The notes below the pieces were generated by a model. That model was not told the origin of the DNA, made no database searches, and was given only the letters and a program-made list of their open reading frames with translations. Below are positions 1-6,989 of a stretch of 19,746 bases of DNA, in pieces. The stretch spans positions 8,590 through 28,335 of the forward strand of contig JAHBMJ010003947.1 in the NCBI GenBank assembly GCA_018398765.1, given 5' to 3'. A program made the translations under genes and the position numbers. This DNA is from Chromera velia. Taxonomy: Eukaryota > Sar > Chromeraceae. Every line of letters begins with the position of its first letter. The stretch's first letter is position 1.

Positions 1-20
1 CCCCCCATGCATCCCCGCGG

Positions 21-27
21 TATAAAA
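21..27 (+). promoter_or_regulatory. Candidate TATA box for the CHCC-repeat gene
   Basis: The sequence TATAAAA occurs in a GC-rich context about 230 bases before the ATG at 251. It suits the two-exon gene model. A single TATA-like heptamer is weak evidence and no initiator element was recognised. Confidence 0.3.
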
Positions 28-250
28 GCCCTCCATTCTATTAATATGATCCGCTGCATGTCAGATTCCAAAGAAACGATCGACAATTTTCAACATCCTT
101 TCAGTTCCTAGCTTCACTTGCATGACCAACATGCAGGCTGGAACATGATCTATCGTCGTGCAGAAAGATCGCAAGGGTTGCTTTTTGAATCCCACATGCA
201 ACAGACTTCACGCATTTGAAACTCCCACGCCATCTCTGCCAGGCGAAAGG

Positions 251-2486
251 ATGGCCCACATTCTCTTGAGTCATTTTCTGGAAGTTCGGAGAGGTGATTC
301 TGTGCGTGTCACAAAGAGAGACAGTGTCGGTGGGGGCGTGTGGGAGTTTGAAGTTCCCGTGGGCGCCCTCGTGCTGGTTGCTGCCCGGGCTGTCGATGAG
401 GGGGTCGTGAGAACTCTTCAAGGACGTGTCGGACGTCCGTTGGAACCCCCGCCTCGGTACACTGATGTTTCTCGTCCTCTCTTTCCTGCGGCACTGGTTG
501 TACCGGGGACTGGTGTGGGAGGCCGTCCGATTGCTCAAGCACCACCGGTACACGGTGCTGTGGATTCTTCAGCAAAAAGGAAAAGGAGACGGGGAGCGGA
601 GATGCACGTAGACGGAGACGGGGTTGTGGCGGTAAGTTCACCCTTGTTTTCCTTCCTTTCGTGCCTTCGTCGCAGGATGGGTTGAATGCGAGCAAGATGC
701 GTACACACCCGTACCTCATTTGGCTTAACGAAAAAAAATGTAGAATGGAACAAAAAGGAACATCCGAACAGAAGCGACAAGCGGTAACAAAGAGCGTGAC
801 ATGCCAGACAACGACCTGTTTCTTGCCCCCCCGGCGTTTGATCTCTGTGTGTGCACCTCGATTGCATCTCTTTCTGCCTGCCCATTGGTAGAAAGATCAG
901 AAATATGAAGAAAAGGGAAAGGGAAAAAGAAAAGTAGTATCTTGATCGGCGTGCTCGTCAGCCTGTCTGTTCCTCCAACAAAAGGCAAAGGACAGAGAAA
1001 GAAGAGTATAAAATGCCACTCATTCAGCGTCAGAGGCCTCTGTCATTCTTGCTCCCCCCCCTCCCCCCTCCCTGTTTGTTTTTCTGTCCGATTTTTTGAC
1101 CACTGCATGCAGGGACTTTCTTCAGCTGCAGCAGTTCCGTCTCTGTCTCTGTCTCTGTCTGGCACTGCCCTCCATGGTGAGCCTGAAGCGGGGCAGGCGA
1201 AACGATCAAAGAAGGTCTCGTCAGTATCTGGCAGAGGGCGTTGGGGGGGACTGAGTGGGAGGGGGGTGGCTGCCGCTGCTTCTTCTTCTTCCTCCGCTTC
1301 TGCTGCCGCAGTTGCGACTCACAGTTACAACATCAACACTCATTTCTGTCCGCACGGGACCATCCCCGGAGGTGTTTGCCCTCTCTGTCCTCTTGATCGG
1401 GGGCGTGGTGGCTCTTCGTCTCCTTTTGCAGGAACGGGGGGGGGGCTGTTGGTGCAGCATTCCATGGGCTCTCCTTCCCCGTCTCCGTCTCCGCCGAAGA
1501 ACAGAGACCCGAAGGGCAGAACGCTGTGCGAACACGGCAGACACCGCTACAGGTGCAAGTTCTGTGGGGGGGTTGCCATTTGCGAGCACGGCCGTGTGCG
1601 AAGTCTTTGCAAAGAATGTGGAGGACATCAGATTTGTGAGCACGGGCGCCCGCGTCATCGGTGCCGTGACTGCGGCGGTCGTGGAATTTGTGAACACGGA
1701 CGTGAGAGGAAGGGCTGTAAGGACTGCGGGGGTAGTCAAATTTGCGAGCACGGAAAGCGGCGGCACGTGTGCAAAGAGTGTGGGGGGAACAGTCTCTGCG
1801 AGCACGGAAAGGAACGGCGCTACTGCACCACGTGCGGTGGCTCTGGGTTGTGTGAGCACGGACGGAGGAAGGGGCGGTGTCAGCCTTGCGGGGGGGAGGA
1901 ATTCTGCGAGCACCATCGAAAGCGACTCGGTTGTAAGGTGTGCGTAGGCAAAAGTATTTGTGAGCACGGGCAGCGACAGAAAAGCTGTCGGGAGTGTTGG
2001 GGGGCTGTGACGTGTGAGCACGGAGTAGTGCGGAGGGTTTGTCGAGTGACGGAATGCGGATCCCGCTACTTCTGCGAGCATGGTCGAATGTACAGGAGTT
2101 GTGAACAGTGTAAGCCTCGAAAGGCAGGAAGGTGTGAGCATGGAAGGGAACGCCGACGGTGCAGGGAGTGTGGGGGCAGCGGGATGTGTGCGCATGGAAG
2201 GAGGAGAACAGAGTGCAAGGAGTGTGGAGGGTCAGGTTTTTGCAAGCATGGAAGAAAAAAGTATCTGTGCAAAGAGTGCAAAGCACAGCGCCCGTGTAAG
2301 CACGGAGTTCCTCAAAGTGCTTGCAACGTGTGCACAGACACGACTCTCCTGGAAGAATCGGAAAAAGTGCTGGAGGAGACGGAAGTCCGAGAGCACACAG
2401 TAGCAGAAGGCGCTGAGGGTACAGCAGCTCCTGCCGAAGCGGCCGTCCCAATGAGCGAGACAGCGGGTGAGAACGAAAAAGAGTAA
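251..2486 (+). CDS. CEHG-type CHCC zinc-motif tandem-repeat protein (two exons: 251-631, 1113-2486)
   Basis: Function is unknown. The C-terminal two thirds are fifteen units of about 18 residues with the pattern C-E-H-G-x5-C-x2-C-G-G-x3, plus a degenerate CPHG unit upstream. Each unit supplies one His and three Cys, so zinc binding is a reasonable inference. Exon 1 starts at the first in-frame ATG (251) and ends at a GTAAGT donor (632). The acceptor at 1111-1112 (TGCATGCAG after a long C/T tract) is in phase 0 like the donor, and neighbouring AGs are out of phase. The spliced product is 584 residues. Exon 1 has no recognised domain but ends in a basic KRKRRR cluster that could be a nuclear signal. 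A Ser/Ala-rich stretch precedes the repeats, and the tail is acidic and Glu/Ala-rich. The alternative is one exon from ATG 1107 (459 residues), which has its own TATAAAA at 1008. The repeat frame is certain; exon 1 is not. Confidence 0.66.
632..1112 (+). other. Predicted phase-0 intron
   Basis: It begins GTAAGT and ends TGCATGCAG after a C/T-rich stretch (about 1049-1097). The upstream frame hits a stop at 685 without splicing. The intron would contain the alternative TATA-like box at 1008. Confidence 0.5.
1008..1014 (+). promoter_or_regulatory. Candidate alternative TATA box
   Basis: TATAAAA lies about 95 bases before the ATG at 1107, which is in frame with the repeat array. It would drive a shorter transcript lacking exon 1. 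It is a single motif only. Confidence 0.25.
1347..2333 (+). repeat. Coding tandem repeat, period about 54 bp (CHCC units)
   Basis: The degenerate unit at 1347 is separated from the regular array, which runs from 1527 to 2333. Units 1-9 keep an exact 18-residue spacing. Units 10 and 11 are longer (20 residues) and lose the GG pair. Units 8-11 are the most diverged in the middle of the array, and units 13-15 replace the Glu of CEHG with Ala or Lys. The Cys and His positions are kept almost throughout while the x positions vary and favour Arg and Lys. That pattern points to selection on the ligand skeleton rather than recent DNA-level amplification. Confidence 0.92.
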
Positions 2487-2488
2487 GT
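2483..2488 (+). other. Strong 5' splice-site consensus over the stop codon
   Basis: The terminal GAG-TAA of the CHCC-repeat ORF is embedded in GTAAGT. If used as a donor (phase 2), the stop would be removed and a downstream exon added. One possible acceptor is a CAG near 2952, which would add about a dozen codons before a stop. No downstream exon is recognisable by homology. Confidence 0.3.
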
Positions 2489-3115
2489 TTGTGGTCTTAA
2501 TCAGTTTCACTGTTCATTCATATACCAATCATGATTTCATAAAAGCAAAAGCAACTTCTACTTGCTTCGCTGGTGCATCATCTGATAAGCTGCACCCGAG
2601 CTACCGCATGTGAACAAATCTAGGAACAAATTACTAGTATTTCACTACTTTTCAAGTTCCTATACTAGTTTTCCGGTGTCAGACCTTCGTAGCTATAATT
2701 CTCAGTTAAATTCTGTACCTTACTATAGTAGGTCCTTAGCCAAGCTATAGAACTTTAAAACTAGCTTTAAAAGTAGCTTCAAAATCTGGTATATTCAAGT
2801 TTATAAGTAAAATCTGACTCAAAATCATTTGATAAAATCTGCTAAAATTAGCTGAAATTAATCTTGGATTAGTGATTAGTGGTGCCCTAGAGCACTGTCG
2901 CCGTTTTGTTTATGATGTGCAGCTCCGTGCCCCTTCACACACTCCTGACAGTCGGAAGCAAAATTACAGTCCTTTGCAAGCGGTGCCATGACAATGATCT
3001 ACATGAACGCCAGAGGATTCAGACACTGCGACGCGCAGTCGGAATAAAACGAGTACGACCGCACACTGGCGAATGTGGCCGCAAACAGCCGGGTTTTCTT
3101 TTTCTTCTTTCGCGC
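2487..3115. other. AT-rich intergenic sequence, no recognised gene
   Basis: The first 400 bases are AT-rich with short repeated words around CTAGTTTT and CAAAATCT. From about 2880 the base composition rises and a short plus-strand open stretch follows a CAG at 2952. It could be a small exon, but I cannot recognise it. Confidence 0.5.
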
Positions 3116-3564
3116 ATGCCGGGGGCGAGTGGGGTGCTTTTTGCCTCCCCCTCTGCATAGGAGACCGGCGCTTTTCTGTAAAAAACTCGTTCTCATAATT
3201 GGTAATGAGTTAGAAGCTGAAACTTTGTGTAAGAAGACGTTGTAATAATAGAAAAAGAACTATAGAACAGATTTTTTATATCATTTCTAGAAACATAGGC
3301 TGCCATACAAATTTTGTAAGTTTCATACCGTTTTTTTTACTATTCAAAACTGTTGAAAAATGGCATCAAAATCAAAAAATTTGTATGATAGCCTATATTT
3401 CTAGAAATGATATAAAAAATCTGTTCCATAGTTCTTTTTCTATCGTTACAACGTCTTCTTACACAAAGTTTCAGCTTTTAACTCCTTACCAATTATGAGA
3501 ACGAGTTTTTTATGGTAATGCGCCGCTTTAGGGGGGCAAAAAGCACCCTACTCACCCCCGGCAT
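3116..3564. mobile_element. Foldback element (near-perfect 449-bp inverted repeat)
   Basis: The outer ends are ATGCCGGGGG and its complement CCCCCGGCAT. The left arm (3116 to about 3333) and right arm (about 3350 to 3564) are reverse complements. The best part is roughly 3180-3316 against 3380-3515, where I count about 8 differences in 137 bases. The arms differ by indels near 3147-3178 and diverge towards the centre, leaving almost no loop. No coding capacity and no clear target duplication were seen. A foldback or MITE-like non-autonomous element is the best description. Confidence 0.85.
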
Positions 3565-5300
3565 ACGTGATACAAAGTTGACGGTTTGACGCGAAGTCAA
3601 CACACTGCTCAGAACTCCTAATCGCAAAGATATGCTTTCAGAGTTCACAGCATACGGGGCATAGTTCGACGTGCAGTTGACACTCTCACTCTTCTATTTG
3701 CTGTGTTAGCATCATTCATATACACTCTTGTACTCTCGCTCCCAGTCTCTCTCATTTTTCCTTCTTCCCCCCCTTTTCTTTTTTCACTCTTCTCTCCTGA
3801 ACCCCAGACAGACAACGAGGAAGTAAAAACAACAGATAACATAAGACAGAGACAGCAAGAGAAGCAAGACACCAACATTTACCCTAAATCTAGATCCTAC
3901 ATAGATTCTAGCCGAAGTCATCAGCCCCCCAGGTGGTTAATCCCAGGCACTGAAGACATACAGCCTCTCCTTTCCCTGCCCTACTATCATTCCCTCACGC
4001 AGTCACTTCTCTTCTTCTCTTTATTGCCTCTTCTTTTTTATGTTTGTATCTCTTCTCTTCGGTAAATTAAATCTCCTCTCACCACAACAAACCCTCAGTC
4101 TCCTCACCTCCAACTTCCTTTCCCTCCTCTCTTTCCCTTTTCTCTCTTTCCTTCCCAACTGCCTTGGCCCCCATGACCCATTCCTATCACGAAGACATAA
4201 TACAGTCAGGATGTACAGAGAGATACAGTTAGACATACCAGCCACTAGACCCATACTGACTTCAACACACTCTTTCTCACTTCATCACCTCCCTTCCTTC
4301 CTCCTCCTAAAACAAATTTTTCAACCTTCAACTAACAACCAAAAGAAAACAATTGAAGAGTTCACTAACTTGGAGATGTGCAGCAGCCGCGGTGCCCCCA
4401 TGGCACCACTGAGCGTTTGGAAACGCGGCATACCTAGTTGTGAGCGAAGACAAAGACCACACACCTCCAGTCACCATAACCAAACCTCCACTCCATAAGA
4501 TGTTCTTCTTCCTTCCATCTCAAACCTCTCACAGAGCAAAACAGCCAAGAGCATCTTCTGCATCACTTGGGTGTGTTCCATGTAGGCCTGGACCCCTCGT
4601 GCTTCATTGCAGCATAATCAGCAGAGACGGCAGTCAGTCAGTCAGTTCAGTTAATCAGACTAAATAGTCTCCCTCCTCAAGCTTATCCTTCTGGACCTTC
4701 ATCTCCAGCTATCTCCAGCGGGCCAGCAACCTTGAGTTCCAAGAACTCCCTTAAGACAAAGAGAACAGAAAGAAACACCGCGCTTCATTACATCTAGAAG
4801 AAAGTCTCAAATCTACCACAAATTTCGATTCGAGAACAAACAACACAAAGGAGACGAAATCTGTTTTCCTTTAATGAGTTTTTCTACTGACAAGCTGGCA
4901 CTGCACTCTTGTCAGTACAGACCTTGCGTACAGTGGTGAGAATTCTCTGTCCAGACTGAGTCTGACTGTTCATCAATACTATAAAGTTTGCGATCCACAC
5001 CATATCTGTCTCCCTGTGTTACCAAACGTTCTACTACTATCTAGTACCAAACTCTAGTACCAAACTGTAAGCTGTGTACGTACTGGGCTAAGTAATCATG
5101 AGGCTAGCAGTGTGGTGGCTAGTGGTAGGCTAGACAGAGATATTTTTGATCAGCCGTTCATAGAAGGAGTTCCATCTTAAAGTTCTGACAACAACCACTC
5201 ATGTTAATCATCCAGCTTCTATTGCCTTCCAGGCTTGCTTCCAGGCTCTCTCTTGCTTGGCTATAGAATACCAAAGGTGTTTAGTTACTTGTGATTAGAA
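3565..5300. other. Gene-free region; strongly pyrimidine-biased from 3700 to 4370
   Basis: ORFs here come from C/T-rich composition, contain no recognisable domain, and are not called. Between 3690 and 4370 the plus strand carries long CTTCTC/TCCTTTC runs. From 4380 to 4700 composition is more balanced and includes two small hairpins. The rest is AT-rich with short repeats such as TAGTACCAAACT twice near 5042-5065. No RNA gene was recognised. Confidence 0.5.
4391..4426. other. Two tandem perfect hairpins
   Basis: GGTGCC-CCCAT-GGCACC (4391-4407) is followed six bases later by GCGTTT-GG-AAACGC (4413-4426). Both have perfect 6-bp stems in an otherwise A/C-rich stretch. They could be structured RNA, part of a mobile element end, or chance. 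Confidence 0.35.
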
Positions 5301-5570
5301 TATATTTGATTATTCTATGAAGTGATTGAATGTGATTGAATAAAGTGATTAATTAGCCAAAGTCCGATTCTTACCAGTCTTTAATACTTTTGGTCATTCT
5401 AATGGTGCGTGGTTTTTTTTTTATATTATAAAAACAAATGTTTTGAGAGTAGCCTAGAGGCTTGTGCACACCCAGTATACTGCATGCATGGCCTAGCCGG
5501 GCCAGCCCATGCAGCCCGGGCCAGCCATGCACGTGCTAGCGTGGCCCACCACTCCTACTAGCGGCCCCCA
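5301..5570 (+). repeat. Left outer arm of a large inverted repeat
   Basis: Positions 5316-5470 match the reverse complement of 11910-12062 with roughly 10 differences in about 155 bases. Homology continues with indels through a GC-rich patch dense in GCATGC, GCTAGC, GGCC and CCCGGG, ending around ACTAGCGGCC (5557-5566). No ORF lies in it. It is either the terminus of a long-TIR element or one of two dispersed repeats in opposite orientation. Confidence 0.85.
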
Positions 5571-6089
5571 GCATTAAAAAAGCAATCGCTACCCAGCATC
5601 AGAATGAACTCAAAAAGAAAATTACAAAGATGGGAGATAATGCCACTCTTATTTGTATATAAAGATGTGTGCATATTTCTCTTATTTATATGCGTGTTTA
5701 CATGATTGATGTCTATATTTATGTTTTTGCATACATCTTTCTACTTGTTTGTACCCAGATGATTTTTTGCTCGACAGTGCTTGTGGATGATTTTTTACTC
5801 AAACGTGTATGAACTTTCAACCGCATATTCATATAATATGTTACTTGCTAGTTTAATAAGTTTATAAATTATAAGATTTTATAAAATTCTAGTAACACTG
5901 TAACACAGTCTAGTATAGTAATACTACTGCCTATTAACAGTGCCTACCAGCTAGATAACCTCTATTTATCTTTTTCAAAACCAATTTTTTATGGTCACAA
6001 ACTGTGTTAAAAAAACAAAATCAAAAATGTAGCCCGGGGGGCTCTGCCCCCCCGACCCCCCCTTAATTAATTTAGGAATATATTCCTGA
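5571..6089. other. Non-homologous spacer inside the left arm, AT-rich
   Basis: No gene is recognised. The stretch has AT-rich words around TTTGTATATAAAG and TTTATAAATTATAAG. It ends with a G/C hairpin at 6036-6052. It has no visible counterpart in the right arm. Confidence 0.45.
6036..6052. other. G/C hairpin, perfect 7-bp stem
   Basis: GGGGGGC-TCT-GCCCCCC forms a compact stem-loop in AT-rich surroundings and is followed by another C run. It stands out by composition. Its role is unknown; no gene ends here. Confidence 0.5.
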
Positions 6090-6150
6090 TTATATTACTT
6101 TTGAAGTGAGTAACTAGTGAATAAATATATTCCGTGATTAAATACCTTTA
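6090..6150 (+). repeat. Left inner block of the large inverted repeat
   Basis: About 61 bases from TATATTACTT to ATACCTTTA match the reverse complement of 11300-11360 with about four differences. Its order relative to the outer block is mirrored on the right side, so the two blocks behave as parts of one arm. Confidence 0.8.
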
Positions 6151-6953
6151 CAGAATGCATGCCTTACTGTAAGTATCGTTTAGTGCACAGATGCATGCGC
6201 CGCTCATCGATCCCGCGCTTTACTCCGTGCGAGTAGCCTGTCGAGCAAGTAAGTACCATGACAGCCTCGTAGCGGCGCCACGTACAGGCCCTACATTTCC
6301 TTTTCATGCAGCTATGCAGTGAATTTGCCGGTTAAAAAGCTTATCAACTTTTTGACACATTTTTGTGTCATTCAAAACACTGTATACGAGCTAAGTTAGC
6401 ACACAAGTCTTTTCGCAGCCCCAATTTCACGATAGTTAAGCTAAAATACCGACGGACGGTCGTTCCGACTGATAGACTCTTATACTGCCTGTAGACCACG
6501 TTCACCTAACACCTATTCTAAGATTCAGCTCCCCCCGGCCCTCTCGAGAGGGGGGGGCCGTGCCTCACCGCGAGGCTGCCATACATGCATGCGAGCTTGC
6601 GCGGCGCCGCCTCAAAGGCACATGCATTTCGCATCGGATGTCACCCATTGTCACGCAATATGTGATCCACAGGTCTACATAGGGTCTGAGGACGATCGAG
6701 GTGCTGCTTCCACAAATATTCATATTAATACAAAGGTGGGTTGCTTCTTCTGGTGCCTTCCGTCTCCCTGTGTACCTCTATGTTTGTATGTGGATCGAAG
6801 GATTCTTGGAGAGACGTCAACTCAGGGGACGGTATCCAGCTGTCTCCTCCCTCTGGCGGTCTGTCTAGCCGCCCGCTTGGAGAGGGAGGGAGGAAGTCAA
6901 TTTATTCTGCCGTGTAAGAGAGTTCTTGTCGATTAGATGAGAACAGTGGAAAC
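6151..6953. other. 5' flank of the RA-PH gene
   Basis: No convincing gene is present. It contains TGCATGC motifs (near 6156, 6190 and 6583) and the palindrome at 6539-6552. A possible donor (GTGGGT at 6736) leaves a 5' UTR intron possible. An ORF at 6589-6936 has no domain and no supporting context. Confidence 0.4.
6539..6552. other. 14-bp perfect palindrome CCCTCTCGAGAGGG
   Basis: It is flanked by C6 on the left and a G run on the right, so a longer interrupted stem is possible. It lies about 440 bases upstream of the RA-PH start. It may be a protein-binding dyad or a repeat remnant. Confidence 0.45.
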
Positions 6954-6989
6954 ATGAGGTCAAATGGAGAGGAGGGAATGAAGCGATGA
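6954..6989 (+). other. Upstream ORF overlapping the RA-PH start codon
   Basis: ATG at 6954 opens an 11-codon frame (with an internal ATG at 6978) whose TGA at 6987-6989 overlaps the tandem ATGATG at 6986. If the transcript starts upstream, this arrangement would reduce or couple initiation of the main ORF. The 5' end of the mRNA is unknown. Confidence 0.4.

Noticed and set aside
1527-2333. Regular 54-bp repeats as a CRISPR-like array
   Set aside because: There are no identical repeats with unique spacers; the period is codon-aligned and encodes conserved Cys/His residues.
1221-2451. Long antisense and alternate-frame ORFs (up to 372 codons) opposite the CHCC array
   Set aside because: A 54-bp period divisible by three keeps every frame free of stops once one is. 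The antisense products have no domain and low complexity, while the plus frame has the ordered Cys/His ligands.
3703-4498. Two overlapping plus-strand ORFs rich in Leu, Ser and Phe
   Set aside because: They come from a C/T-rich strand bias, with no domain, no good start context and no splice support.
6589-6936. 115-codon plus-strand ORF upstream of the RA-PH gene
   Set aside because: No domain was seen, its composition is mixed, and it runs into sequence better explained as 5' flank.
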